DNA of 64,000 nucleotides from RYN-230 sp963837335. Lineage in GTDB: Bacteria > Actinomycetota > Actinomycetes > Streptosporangiales > Streptosporangiaceae. Within the stretch, counting starts at the first letter, position 1, and each line of letters starts with the position of its first letter. Shown here one piece after another: positions 46,087-57,685 of this stretch. Location: assembly GCA_963837335.1 (NCBI GenBank), contig CAWINS010000028.1, forward strand, positions 39,485-103,484, given 5' to 3'. The notes beneath the pieces are model-generated. The model made no database searches. It saw nothing but the letters and a program-made list of their open reading frames with translations, and was not told the origin of the DNA. The position numbers were made by a program, and so were the translations under genes.

Positions 46087-47363
46087 ATGACCGCAGACCG
46101 TGACCCCGGGGACCTGCTGCGCGAACTGGCGCCGCAGGTCCTCGGGGCGCTGCTGCGCCGGTTCGGGCACTTCGACCTCTGCGAGGACGCGACCCAGGAG
46201 GCCCTGCTGGCCGCCGCGCTGCAGTGGCCCCGGGAGGGGACCCCGGACAACCCGCGGGGCTGGCTGATCACCGTGGCGGCCCGGCGGCTGATGGACGCCG
46301 CGCGCAGCGAGCAGTCCCGGCGCCGGCGGGAAGACCAGGTCGCGGTGGCGACCCCCCAGTCCGAGCTGCTCAGCCCGGCCGCCGACGCGGATCCAGGCCA
46401 GGACCGGGACGACTCGCTGACGCTGCTGTTCGGCTGCTGTCACCCGGCCCTGTCCGCGCCCAGCCAGATCGCGCTGACCCTGCGCGCGGTCGGCGGGCTG
46501 ACCACCGCGCAGATCGCGGCGGCGTTCCTCGTCCCCGAGGCGACCATGGCCCAGCGGATCAGCCGGGCCAAGCAGGCCATCAAGGCCAGCGATGTGCCGC
46601 TCTCGGTGCGCCCAGCCACCGGGCCGGCGAGGCGGAGCGCGGCGACCGGCTCCGCGCGGTGCTGCATGTGCTCTACCTGATCTTCAACGAGGGGTACGCG
46701 GCGACCCAGGGTGATCAGCTGACCCGCCCGGACCTGTCCGGTGAGGCGATCCGGCTGGCCCGCTGGCTGCGCCGGCTGCTGCCCGATGATCCCGAGGTGG
46801 CCGGGCTGCTCGCGCTGATGCTGCTGACCGAGGCCCGGCGTCCCGCGCGCACCGGCCCGGGCGGGGAACTGGTCCCCCTCGCCGAACAGGACCGCAGCCG
46901 CTGGGATCAGGCCCTCATCGGCGAAGGAGTGGCGCTGGTCACCGGGGCGCTCGCAGCCGGCGGGAAGGCCGTCGGGCCATACCAGCTGCAGGCCGCCATC
47001 GCCGCGGTCCACGACGAGGCGAAGGACGTGGACGCGACCGACTGGCCGCAGATCCTCGCCCTGTACGACCTGCTGGACCGGGTCGCGCCGAACCCGGTGA
47101 GCAGCCTGAGCCGGGTGGTCGCGGTAGCCCGGGTCCACGGCCCGGCCGCCGGGCTCGACGCGCTGGCTGGGCTGGAGTCCGACCGCCGGGTGGCTGGCTA
47201 CCACCGGCTGCTCGCCACCCGCGCGCACCTGCTCGGCCTGGCCGGCCAGCCCGGCCCGGCCGCGGCGGCCTACCGGGAGGCGGCGCGGCGGGCCACCAGC
47301 GTGCCCGAGCGCCGGTACCTCAGCCGGATGGCCGCGGAACAGGCCGCGCAGGCCGCGGGCTAG
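46087..47363 (+). CDS. ECF sigma factor with TPR-like extension (ECF42 type), copy 2, frame broken once
   Basis: Sigma factor related to copy 1: DLLRELAPQVLGALLRRFGH, region 2 DLCEDATQEALLAAAL, region 4 TTAQIAAAFLVPEATMAQRI, then an extension beginning RAVLHVLYLIFNEGYAATQG and running to VPERRYLSRMAAEQAA. Region 4 and the extension are in different frames; the break is at about 46606-46628 and the total length implies one missing base. The corrected protein has about 425 residues. The DGPF partner precedes it. Its last 44 bases overlap the convergent 3' end of trpE(G). Confidence 0.88.
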
Positions 47364-49692
47364 CCGGGAACACCGGCTGCCGAACCACGGGCCGCCGGAC
47401 CACCAGGCCGCCGGACCACCGGACCGCCACCGGACCACGGGCCTGGCAGAGCCGGAGCAGGTTGCCGATGACCTGATGGCCCGCACGGCCCGAGGCCGAC
47501 AGGATCGACTCGGGGTGGAACTGCACCCCCCACCGGCCCGCCTGTTCATCCTCGATGGCCATGACCACGCCGTCCGGGGTGACGGCGCTGACCTCGAAGC
47601 CGCCCTTGACCTGCTCGGGGACCGCGTGCAGGGAGTGGTACCGCCCCGCGGTGAACTCGTCCGGGAGCCCGGCGAGCAGCCCCGGGCCACCCGGGCCGGT
47701 CCGCCGGACCTGGCCTGGCTTGCCGTGCGCGGGCTCGGCGAGCAGGCCCAGCTCTCCCCCGGCGTGCTCCACCATGGCCTGCAGCCCGAGGCAGACACCG
47801 AACGCGGGGAGCCCTCGCGCATCAAGCTCGCGGAGCAGGGCGTCGCAGCCGAAGTCGCTGGGCTGTCCCGGGCCGGGTGACAGCACCACCAGGTCGGGCC
47901 GGTAATCATCGAGCATGGACGGCGGGAAACCGGCCCGCAACGTGACCACCTCGGCGCCTTCCTGCCGGAAATAACTGGCCAGCGTGTGCACGAACGAGTC
48001 CTGATGATCTACCAGCAGCACCCGCAGGCCCTGGCCGGGCCCGCCCGGGGCCGGCTCAGCCCGCCGGGCCGCCGGGCGGACCGGCTCGGGCTCCGGCCCC
48101 GCCGCGTCCCCGGCCCGCACCGCCGCCTGGGCCTGGGCGAGCGTCTCCAGCAGCGCCCGCGACTTCAGCTCGGTCTCCCGCTCCTCCGCCTCCGGGTCGC
48201 ACTCGAACAGCAGGGTCGCGCCCGCCCGGACCGCCGCCACGCCGTCACGGATGTGGGCGGTGCGCAGGGTGAGGCCGGTGTTCATGCTGCCGTCGAAGCC
48301 GATCACCCCCACCGCACCGCCGTACCAGCAGCGCGGGGCGTCTTCGTGGTCCTCGATGAACTGCATGGCCCAGGTCTTGGGCGCCCCGGTCACGGTGACC
48401 GCCCACATGTGCGACAAGAACGCGTCCAGCGCGTCCAGGCCGGGCCGCAGCCGCCCCTCGATGTGGTCCACGGTATGGATCAGGCGGCTGTACATCTCGA
48501 TCTGGCGGCGGCCGATCACGGTGACGCTGCCTGGCAGGCACACCCGCGACTTGTCGTTACGGTCCACGTCGGTGCACATGGTCAGCTCGGACTCTTCCTT
48601 GGCCGAGTTGAGCAGCGTGCGGATATTCTCGGCGTCGCCCAGGGGGTCGGCGCCACGCCGGATCGTGCCGGAGATCGGGCACGTCTCAACCCGGTCCCCG
48701 CTGACCCGCACATACATCTCCGGCGAGGCGCCGACCAGGCTCTCCCCTTCCCCCAGGTTGAAGAAGAACTCATACGGAGCGGGATTTACCTGCCGGAGGG
48801 TCTCGTAAAAGGCGGCCGGGGAGTCGCACTCGCCACGGAACACGTGGCTGGGCACCACCTCGAACAGATCGCCGCGCGCAAAGCGCTCTTTGGCCTGCGC
48901 CACGACCTGCGCGAATGCGCCCGGCTGCGGCTTGGCCCGGAAATTCTTTTCCGCAACGAAACCCGGCGCCGGGCTGGCCACCCGGACCGGCGACGCAGCC
49001 GTCCGGCGGGGCAGCCCCTCGGTGCTGATCCCCCCGGCGGAGAACTCGTAGCGGTAGACCATCGCCGATTCGCGCTTGCGGTCCAGCGCGTACAACTCGT
49101 CCGGAAGGTGCAGGACCAGGTCCCGCTGGGCCGCGGGCCGGTCCCGGCGGAACCGGACCGGCTCGAACTGGAAGGCCAGGTCGTAACCGAACGCCCCGTA
49201 CAGGCCAAGATGCGGATCGTCTCCAGCGAACGCGGCGATCACCTCACGCAGCGCCGTGAACACGGTCGGGCGGCGGCTCCGGTCCTCCTCGGCGACCAGC
49301 CCGGAGGGTTCGGGGATGACCACCGCGATCTCCCGCGCGTCCTGGGCCGCTGCGTCCGGGACCGGCTGGCCCGCCCGGCGCAGCGCGTCGCCGAGCACCG
49401 GGAGGAGCACCTCGCCCCGGCCGTTCAGGGCCCGGACCGAGATCCGGCGGCCCCGGGCCACGATCTCCGCGCACGGGTCCACATAGGCCAGGTGCCAGCG
49501 GCTGTACCGGCCGGGGTACTCCATGCCTGAACTCAGCACCCCGCCGCGCCGCTGGTCGACGCTCCTGGTCAGGCCGCCCAGGATGTCCGGGTCGAACGGC
49601 TCGGCGGTGCGGGTGACGTGGACGCCGCCCGCAGTAACGAATGTCGTCCGCTGGGCTCGCTGCGGATCCACCTGGGTCGCCTGCTTTCTCAT
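47320..49692 (-). CDS. trpE: Fused anthranilate synthase TrpE(G)
   Basis: Makes anthranilate from chorismate and glutamine, first step of tryptophan synthesis. Both subunits are fused in about 790 residues. The TrpE part has EVVPSHVFRGECDSPAAF, GASPEMYVRV, CPISGTIRRGADPLGD and LSHMWAVTVTGAPKTWAMQF. The TrpG part has VLLVDHQDSFVHTLASYF, the catalytic Cys in FGVCLGLQAMVEHAGG, and GVQFHPESIL. Fused TrpE(G) with an upstream attenuator is also known from rhizobia. ATG at 49692 starts MRKQATQVDP; the frame is open upstream through the leader. No SD is apparent. A phenazine-type enzyme is less likely given the Trp-rich leader. Confidence 0.94.
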   Translation of the reverse strand: MRKQATQVDPQRAQRTTFVTAGGVHVTRTAEPFDPDILGGLTRSVDQRRGGVLSSGMEYPGRYSRWHLAYVDPCAEIVARGRRISVRALNGRGEVLLPVLGDALRRAGQPVPDAAAQDAREIAVVIPEPSGLVAEEDRSRRPTVFTALREVIAAFAGDDPHLGLYGAFGYDLAFQFEPVRFRRDRPAAQRDLVLHLPDELYALDRKRESAMVYRYEFSAGGISTEGLPRRTAASPVRVASPAPGFVAEKNFRAKPQPGAFAQVVAQAKERFARGDLFEVVPSHVFRGECDSPAAFYETLRQVNPAPYEFFFNLGEGESLVGASPEMYVRVSGDRVETCPISGTIRRGADPLGDAENIRTLLNSAKEESELTMCTDVDRNDKSRVCLPGSVTVIGRRQIEMYSRLIHTVDHIEGRLRPGLDALDAFLSHMWAVTVTGAPKTWAMQFIEDHEDAPRCWYGGAVGVIGFDGSMNTGLTLRTAHIRDGVAAVRAGATLLFECDPEAEERETELKSRALLETLAQAQAAVRAGDAAGPEPEPVRPAARRAEPAPGGPGQGLRVLLVDHQDSFVHTLASYFRQEGAEVVTLRAGFPPSMLDDYRPDLVVLSPGPGQPSDFGCDALLRELDARGLPAFGVCLGLQAMVEHAGGELGLLAEPAHGKPGQVRRTGPGGPGLLAGLPDEFTAGRYHSLHAVPEQVKGGFEVSAVTPDGVVMAIEDEQAGRWGVQFHPESILSASGRAGHQVIGNLLRLCQARGPVAVRWSGGLVVRRPVVRQPVFPASPRPARPVPRPSG

Positions 49693-49722
49693 GGGTTTTC
49701 GGCCGGCACCAGGCGAACGCAC

Positions 49723-49753
49723 GAAGCGACCGCCGTTACCGGACGGTCGCTTC
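49723..49753 (-). terminator. trp attenuator hairpin
   Basis: A perfect 10-bp inverted repeat (GAAGCGACCG at 49723-49732, CGGTCGCTTC at 49744-49753) with an 11-nt loop lies between the leader peptide and trpE(G). On the transcript, the loop and right side contain TAACGGCGG, complementary to CCGCCGTTA at the end of the leader peptide gene, so an alternative, mutually exclusive pairing is possible. This is the structural logic of transcription attenuation. Confidence 0.8.
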
Positions 49754-49756
49754 TGG

Positions 49757-52021
<2,265 letters not shown>

Positions 52022-52058
52022 GGATCATTCTTACGCGTTGTCCGCCCGGTATGCGTAA

Positions 52059-52973
52059 TCAGTCCCCCTCCAGCGCCGCGCTGCCCATCCGGGCCAGGGC
52101 GCGGTCCCGGCCATCCGCGGTTTCGGCGGCCACGATCGCGGAGCGGCTGAGCATGGCGATGCCGGCCACCGCGAGCGCGCCGCCGGCCAGCTGCACACCC
52201 AGCTGCCAGGCGGAGGAGGCGAGCTTCTCATCGAACACCGTGGCCGCGATGACCACCGCCACGATCGGCGCCAGGGTGTCCAGCACCGGCAGGCTCAGGG
52301 ACAGCGCCCCGGAGCTGTAGGCGCTCTGGCCGAGCAGGGCCCCGATGATCCCGCACAACAGCAGCGCCCACGGTTCCCAGGTGAGCAGGACCCCTGCCCC
52401 GCGGACCGCCACCACGTCCACCGTGGCCTTGGTCAGCGCGGACAGCACGCCGTAGACCGATCCTGCGGCCAGGGCCAGCCAGATGACCCGGGCCTTCCCG
52501 GTGACCCGCAGCCCGGCCAGGGCCGTCACCGCGCTGAGCGCACCGGCCGCCACGAACACCGGGGCCCAGGTGGCCAGGCTCGGTGCCTTGATCCCGCCGG
52601 TGGGCGGGGCCACCGCCAGGAAGATCACGATCCCGCCCGCCACGGTCGCCGCGCCGATCCCGTCCCCCAGGGTGAGCCGGCGCCCCTGCAGGCGGGCGAT
52701 GAGCGGCAGCGCGAACAGCACGTCCAGCGAGGCCAGCGGCTGGACCAGGGCCAGCGGCCCGAACGCCAGGGCGAGGGCCAGGATGAGGAACGACAGCGCG
52801 TCCAGGCCGATCCCGGCCAGCCAGCGGGGCCGCCGCGCCAGGTCCAGCAGCAGCCGGGGGTGCATGGCCTCGTCGGCCCCGGTCGCCCGGGCCACGGTCT
52901 GCTGGACGAGGGCGGCCACGGCGAAGCAGAACGCCGCGAGCAAGGCGGCGACCACCGCGATCACCGTTGTCAC
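52059..52973 (-). CDS. DMT-superfamily (EamA/NIPA-like) transporter
   Basis: A 304-residue membrane protein with about nine or ten helices; N-terminus TTVIAVVAALLAAFCFAVAA, with QQTVARATGADEAMHPRLLL and FGPLALVQPLASLDVLFALP typical of NIPA/DMT transporters. GTG start at 52973 with GGGGGA six bases upstream. It lies 37 bp upstream of ftsH on the same strand. Substrate unknown; magnesium or metabolite efflux are guesses from the family. Confidence 0.82.
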   Translation of the reverse strand: MTTVIAVVAALLAAFCFAVAALVQQTVARATGADEAMHPRLLLDLARRPRWLAGIGLDALSFLILALALAFGPLALVQPLASLDVLFALPLIARLQGRRLTLGDGIGAATVAGGIVIFLAVAPPTGGIKAPSLATWAPVFVAAGALSAVTALAGLRVTGKARVIWLALAAGSVYGVLSALTKATVDVVAVRGAGVLLTWEPWALLLCGIIGALLGQSAYSSGALSLSLPVLDTLAPIVAVVIAATVFDEKLASSAWQLGVQLAGGALAVAGIAMLSRSAIVAAETADGRDRALARMGSAALEGD

Positions 52974-53053
52974 CAGACGTCCCCCATTCAGCTGGCCTGC
53001 CAGGCTTAGGACGAAGTCGAGCGCAGCGACTCATCGCTCCGCGGCCCGTACCT

Positions 53054-53132
53054 CCCCGTGTGGCGAGCCCCGTGCGGCCAAGCCCCGTGCGGCCAAGCCC
53101 TGTGTGCGGCGGCGAGCCCTGTGTGGCGAGCA
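53054..53132. repeat. 15-bp tandem repeats in the intergenic region upstream of the DMT gene
   Basis: The unit GCCCCGTGCGGCCAA occurs perfectly at 53067-53081 and 53082-53096, flanked by degenerate copies such as GCCCTGTGTGCGGCG. It occupies the 182-bp gap between the ornithine cyclodeaminase-like stop and the DMT start. Its function is unknown; a third 15-bp repeat in this window. Confidence 0.85.
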
Positions 53133-53155
53133 GGGCCCTGAGCGCCCCGCTGCGC

Positions 53156-54211
53156 TCAGAAGTCCACCCAGGTCCCGGCCCCGGCCCTGGCCGCGTTCCG
53201 GTATACCCCCTGCGCCGCCGCGAGATCCTCGGCCGCCAGTCCCAGCGACTCGAAAACGGTGATCTCCCCGTCGCTAACCCGGCCAGGTGCCGTCCCCGAC
53301 ACCAATTCCCCGATTTCCGCCCGGATATGCGCAGGTGGGATGGCTTGCTCCGCGATGGCCAGGCGCACGTCACCCGATTCCGCCAGCGCCGATTCCCGGC
53401 TGTCGGTGAACACGGCGGCGGCGGCCATGGTGGCGGAGTCGAGTTCCCTCTGGTGGGGCAGGCACGCGCCCACCGCGTTAATGTGCGTGCCCTCGGTCAG
53501 CCAGGCCCGCTGCAGCACGGGGGTGGCGGACGAGGTGGCGGTCACCACGAGGCCGGCGCCGGCCACGGCCTCGGCCGCCGAGCCGCAGGCCGTCACGGGC
53601 ACCCCCGCCGCGGCGGTGAGCTCCCCCGCCGCCTGCGCCGCGCGCCCCGGAGTCCGGCCCGCGATGCGGATCCCGGCCAACGGCCGGCCCCGGGCCGCGT
53701 AGTCCTGGGCCAGGGCGATCGCGTGCGCGCGGGCCTGCACCCCGGTGCCGATGATGGCCAGCTCGCTGACGTCCGCCCGGGCCAGCAGCCGGGTGGCGAC
53801 CACGGAGGCCGCCGCGGTGCGGATCTCGGTCAGCGCGGACGCGTTGATCACCGCCTGCGGCTCCCCCGTGTCCGGACTGGACAGCAGCACCACACCCTGG
53901 TGAGCGTCCTTACCGAGGGCCGGGTTGCCGGGGAAGATGCAGATCGCCTTGAGGCTGTACGCGGCGTCGCCCTCGGATCGCCCCGGGGCGGACCGCACCG
54001 GGGCGGACCGGATCGACGGCATCAGCGCCATCAGCCCCGGCGCGGGCGACCCGTCCGGCGCGGGCGGCTGGATCACGGTCCGCAGCGGCTGGTAGACCTC
54101 GCCGCGGGCCAGCGCGGCCAGCGCGCCGGCGACCAGGTCGGCACACTCCCCGTAGGGCAGCAGCTCGCGCACGTCACGGGCGCTCAGGACCAGGAGCTTC
54201 AGGTCAGGCAC
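53156..54211 (-). CDS. Ornithine cyclodeaminase/mu-crystallin family protein
   Basis: NAD(P)-dependent enzyme family acting on amino acids (ornithine cyclodeaminase, alanine dehydrogenase, ketimine reductase). 351 residues. AYSLKAICIFPGNPALGKDA and ASALTEIRTAAASVVAT supply the substrate-binding Lys/Arg; the dinucleotide motif is LAIIGTGVQARAHAIALA. GTG start at 54211, 9 bp after the first MHYT gene stop, suggesting an operon. It lies upstream of the DMT gene. Specificity cannot be deduced. Confidence 0.91.
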   Translation of the reverse strand: MPDLKLLVLSARDVRELLPYGECADLVAGALAALARGEVYQPLRTVIQPPAPDGSPAPGLMALMPSIRSAPVRSAPGRSEGDAAYSLKAICIFPGNPALGKDAHQGVVLLSSPDTGEPQAVINASALTEIRTAAASVVATRLLARADVSELAIIGTGVQARAHAIALAQDYAARGRPLAGIRIAGRTPGRAAQAAGELTAAAGVPVTACGSAAEAVAGAGLVVTATSSATPVLQRAWLTEGTHINAVGACLPHQRELDSATMAAAAVFTDSRESALAESGDVRLAIAEQAIPPAHIRAEIGELVSGTAPGRVSDGEITVFESLGLAAEDLAAAQGVYRNAARAGAGTWVDF

Positions 54212-54220
54212 GCCTGCAGA

Positions 54221-55097
54221 CTAGTGGCCTGGCCGGAACCAGCGCCCGGCCGTGCCGCCGCCAGGGCCTTCTCCCGGGCCGCCGGTCCGGTGCGTTCCCG
54301 CGGGCGGGACCGCGGGCAGGCCGACCAGGCTGTCCATCAGGGCCGCGTCCTCCCGCATCTCGGCCTCGGTCGGCGACAGCGAGATGATCACGGTGAGGGC
54401 GAACGCGAGCAGGCTGATCCCGACGATCAGCGGGAGCAGGAAGGCCTGCGCCGCTCACCCCGCCCGACATCGCCGCCAGCATCCCGGGATTCCGGGTGCC
54501 GTAGACGTGCATGGCCGCGATGCCGGTGTAATGCATCCCGCTCACCGCCACGCCCATGATCAGCGACGCGACGAGGGTCGACCACACGGCGGCCAGCCGG
54601 AGCGCGGCCCACAGCGCGGCGGTCCCGGCCACGACCGCGATGACCACCGATGCCGCGACCAGGATGTTGTTGTACCGGACCGTGTCCGGCATCTTCATCG
54701 CGGCCATCCCGATGTAGTGCATGCTGGCCACGCCGAACCCGATGATCACCCCGCCGAGCAGCAGCCTCCACCAGCCTGAGCGGCCGAAGCCGACGATGAA
54801 CAGCCCGATGCCCACCACGACCACCGCGATGAGCATGGACGCCGCGGTGACCGGCACGCTGTAGGTGATGGTCTGGCCGGGAATGGTGAACCCCAGCATG
54901 GCCACGAAATGCATGACCCAGATACCGGTGGTCGCGATCGACACCGTGGCCAGCAGCAGCCACCGGACCCGCGGCCCGCCCGCTGAGGCGCGAGCCCGGG
55001 TGGTGCAGCGCAGTCCGAGGAAACAGCCCAGGCTGGACATCACGAACCCGAGCACCGGCGTCACCGGACCGTAGGTGAAGTTGTTGACGTACACCAC
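54221..55097 (-). CDS. MHYT-domain integral membrane sensor, copy 1, frame broken near the end
   Basis: Seven-helix membrane protein with two or three MHYT repeats: GIWVMHFVAMLGFTIPG, VASMHYIGMAAMKM, and VSGMHYTGIAAMHVYG. The Met-His-Tyr-Thr motifs are proposed to bind metal and sense O2, CO or NO. About 80% identical by eye to copy 2. Compared with copy 2, one extra G at about 54454 shifts the C-terminal quarter out of frame; correction restores the last helix and a tail ending RWFRPGH at the TAG at 54221. GTG at 55097 aligns with the copy 2 ATG and has GGGGAGGGG upstream. Followed closely by the ornithine cyclodeaminase-like gene. Confidence 0.88.
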
Positions 55098-55212
55098 TGT
55101 GTCTGGCCCCTCCCCTGCACCAGAACTAATTACGAGACATACAGCCATTCACCCTGCCATAGCCCAGCACTCTCAGTGATGTCTTGGTCTCTATCAGCTA
55201 TCCATACTCAAC

Positions 55213-55226
55213 GTGATATCTATCAC
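55213..55226. promoter_or_regulatory. Palindromic site GTGATATCTATCAC upstream of MHYT copy 1
   Basis: Arms GTGATA and TATCAC are perfect, with a 2-nt centre, in an AT-rich gap of 273 bp (55098-55370) between the two MHYT genes. It is about 116 bp upstream of the copy 1 start. This looks like an operator for a dimeric regulator; the regulator is not known. Confidence 0.5.
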
Positions 55227-55370
55227 ACTCAGAGTTACTTAGTGGTTTCGGACTGAATGCCTCAGGCGCTGGGTGGGATTACGAAGCTGAGCGGTCAGAA
55301 CTGGCCCGCCCCGTTTGCGATCGATTGGCGCGGGCCCGGAACACCCGGGAGCAACCAGGGACGGCGCAGG

Positions 55371-56246
55371 CTAGCGACCCGGCCTGAACCAGCGCCCGGC
55401 ATCGGGATCGCCAGCTTCCTCGGCCCGCTGGGTGGGCCGGTGCGCTCCCACCGGCCGCTCCGGCGGCGGGGCGGACAGGTAGGCCATGAGCGCGGCGTCC
55501 TCGCGCATCTCCGTCTCGGTCGGCGACAGGGAGATCACCACGGTCAGGGCGAACGCGAGCAGGCTGATCCCGATGATCAGTGGCAGCAGGAATACCTGGG
55601 CGCTCACTCCACCCGACATGCTGGCCAGCATCCCGGGGTTCTGGGTGCCGTAGACGTGCATGGCGGCCATGCCGGTGTAGTGCATCCCGCTCACCGCCAC
55701 GCCCATGATCAGCGACGCGACGAGGGTGGACCACACGGCGGTCAGCCGGAGCGCGGCCCACAGCGCAGCCGTCCCGGCCACCGCCGCGATAACAACCGAG
55801 AGAACGACCAGCGTGTTGTCGTAGCGGATCGTGTCCGGCATCCTCATCGCGGCCATCCCGATGTAGTGCATGCTCGCCACGCCGACCCCGATGATTACCC
55901 CGCCAAGCAGCAGGTTGCGCCAGCCCGCACTGCCGAAGCCGACGATGAGCAGCCCGATGCCCACCACCACCACGGCAATCAGCATGGACGCGATGGTGAC
56001 CGGCACGCTGTAGGTGATGGTCTGGCCGGGAATGGTGAACCCGAGCATGGCCACGAAATGCATCACCCAGATCCCGGTGGTCGCCACGGACACCGCGGCC
56101 AGCAGCAGCCACCGGGCCCGCTGCGCGCCATGGGAGGCCCGGGCCCGCGTGGTGCAGCGCAGGCCGAGGAAGCAGCCCAGGCTGGACATCACGTAGCCGA
56201 GCACGGGTGTAACCAGGCCGTAGGTGAAGTTGTTGACGTGCACCAT
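55371..56246 (-). CDS. MHYT-domain integral membrane sensor, copy 2
   Basis: A 291-residue membrane protein with seven predicted helices. MHYT motifs: IWVMHFVAML (residue ~60), ASMHYIGMAAM (~125) and SGMHYTGMAAMHVYG (~190). It starts MVHVNNFTYGLVTPVLGYVM and ends in an Arg-rich cytosolic tail without kinase or diguanylate cyclase domains, so it must signal through a partner or act alone. Intact, unlike copy 1, with which it is a clear tandem duplicate. A short perfect palindrome lies about 52 bp upstream of the start. Confidence 0.92.
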   Translation of the reverse strand: MVHVNNFTYGLVTPVLGYVMSSLGCFLGLRCTTRARASHGAQRARWLLLAAVSVATTGIWVMHFVAMLGFTIPGQTITYSVPVTIASMLIAVVVVGIGLLIVGFGSAGWRNLLLGGVIIGVGVASMHYIGMAAMRMPDTIRYDNTLVVLSVVIAAVAGTAALWAALRLTAVWSTLVASLIMGVAVSGMHYTGMAAMHVYGTQNPGMLASMSGGVSAQVFLLPLIIGISLLAFALTVVISLSPTETEMREDAALMAYLSAPPPERPVGAHRPTQRAEEAGDPDAGRWFRPGR

Positions 56247-56297
56247 CTGTCCCCGACCCCCTGTGAGTGCCTGTCTCGGCCCTCATGCCGCCCGTGA

Positions 56298-56310
56298 TAT
56301 GCCGGGCATA
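56298..56310. promoter_or_regulatory. Palindrome TATGCCGGGCATA upstream of MHYT copy 2
   Basis: A perfect 13-bp palindrome (one central base) in the 281-bp gap between the amidohydrolase stop and MHYT copy 2. Operator function is suggested only by symmetry and position. The rest of 56247-56527 contains nothing I recognise. Confidence 0.4.
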
Positions 56311-56527
56311 GCATGACATGTCGCCCGGTCGGCCGGGGCGCACTTCACATCCCCGGCACAATCGATTTCACTGCGCTATGGGGTGCAGGGGCGATCAGAT
56401 GTGCATGCCGCCGTCTACCGGCAGCGTCCGCACCGGTCACGAACGAACTGGTCCGAGATGGCCAGGTCACAGCCTGACGGCACGCGTCGACGGCACTCAG
56501 GCCGGGGTTTCCCGCCCGGCGGGCCGG

Positions 56528-57685
56528 TTAGAGGCGGTACACGCGGCGGGCGTTGCCCGCGCCGACCATCTCCGCGACCCGCAGCGCGTCAGCCTGGCTC
56601 CAGTCGCCGTCGGCCACCCATTCCCCGAGCACCCGCGCGGTGGCCCGGCGCCACAGCAACGCGCCCAGGTAGTGCAGCTCCGCCGGTCCCCAGGCGTCGG
56701 AGGAGAACAGCAGCTTGCCGAACGGGGCCAGCTCCAGCGACTCGGCGACCACGGCCGCCGCCCGGGCGCCGGTGTAGTTGATGGCCAGCCCGACATCCAG
56801 GTAGACGTGCGGGTACGCCTGGGCCAGGTAGCCGGCCCCGCGGTGGTACGGGTAGCAGTGCAGCAGCATGACCGGCACCCCGGCGGGCTCGGTGCGCTGC
56901 AGGAAGCCGCGCAGCAGCAGCGGGTCACAGCGGCGCAGGTCGGCGTCCGGATCCCCGAACCCGGTGTGCAGCTGCAGCGGCAGCCCCAGGTCCAGGCCGG
57001 CCCACAGCAGGTGACGCAGCAGCACCGGGTCCTCGACCCGGACCTGGCCGGTCGCCTCGATCTGCCGCAGCCAGCGGCCCGCCGCCGCGGTCACCTCGCC
57101 GGCGGCGGGCGGCTCCGGGTCGAAGTCGAGGCCGAAGCGGTAGCCGACGATGCTCTTCAGGCCGGCCGCCGCGGCGGCCTGGCGGGCCAGGACCTCCGCG
57201 AAGCGGTCCGCGAACCCGGCCGCGCTGCCGTCGCCCGCCAGCACGGCCTGCTCGGCCACGGATTCCAGGCGGACGACCTCGCCGGCCGGGACGCCAGCCG
57301 CCTCCGCCATCCCGGCCACGTCGAGCAGGCCCGGGCGCACATAGCCGGTGTCGAGCAGGAAATGCCCGGTCCCGCTGGCCCGCAGCAGCCGCCGGGTGAC
57401 CTCGGCCGGGCCCAGCGCGGCCCGCCGGGCCAGGTAGTCATCGGGCGACGCGAACGGCTCGAGGTCCAGGACCGGCGCGCACCAGCGGCGGACCGCCACG
57501 CCCAGCTGGGAGTCGAACTGGGTCAGCCCGGGCGGCAGCGGCCGGTCCGACTCGGTGAGCAGCGCCTCGAACTCGGCCGCGCCCGTCTCGGCCTCCAGTG
57601 CCGGGTGCACGTGGTGGTCCACCAGGGCGAGCGCGCCGATCCCGGACTCCAGCAGGTCCGGCCCGGCCGGGCCGAGGTCAGCCAT
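56528..57685 (-). CDS. FluG-type amidohydrolase (TIM-barrel)
   Basis: A 385-residue metal-dependent hydrolase related to the amidohydrolase half of fungal FluG and nodulin-6-like proteins. Metal-site segments are LVDHHVHPALEAE, PLQLHTGFGDPDADL, VMLLHCYPYHRGAGYLA and LLFSSDAWGPAELHYLGA. ATG at 57685 (MADLGPAGPDLLE) starts just after the likely end of the glutamine synthetase-like gene upstream. In fungi the same two activities are fused into one protein, in the opposite order. The natural substrate is unknown. Confidence 0.88.
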   Translation of the reverse strand: MADLGPAGPDLLESGIGALALVDHHVHPALEAETGAAEFEALLTESDRPLPPGLTQFDSQLGVAVRRWCAPVLDLEPFASPDDYLARRAALGPAEVTRRLLRASGTGHFLLDTGYVRPGLLDVAGMAEAAGVPAGEVVRLESVAEQAVLAGDGSAAGFADRFAEVLARQAAAAAGLKSIVGYRFGLDFDPEPPAAGEVTAAAGRWLRQIEATGQVRVEDPVLLRHLLWAGLDLGLPLQLHTGFGDPDADLRRCDPLLLRGFLQRTEPAGVPVMLLHCYPYHRGAGYLAQAYPHVYLDVGLAINYTGARAAAVVAESLELAPFGKLLFSSDAWGPAELHYLGALLWRRATARVLGEWVADGDWSQADALRVAEMVGAGNARRVYRL

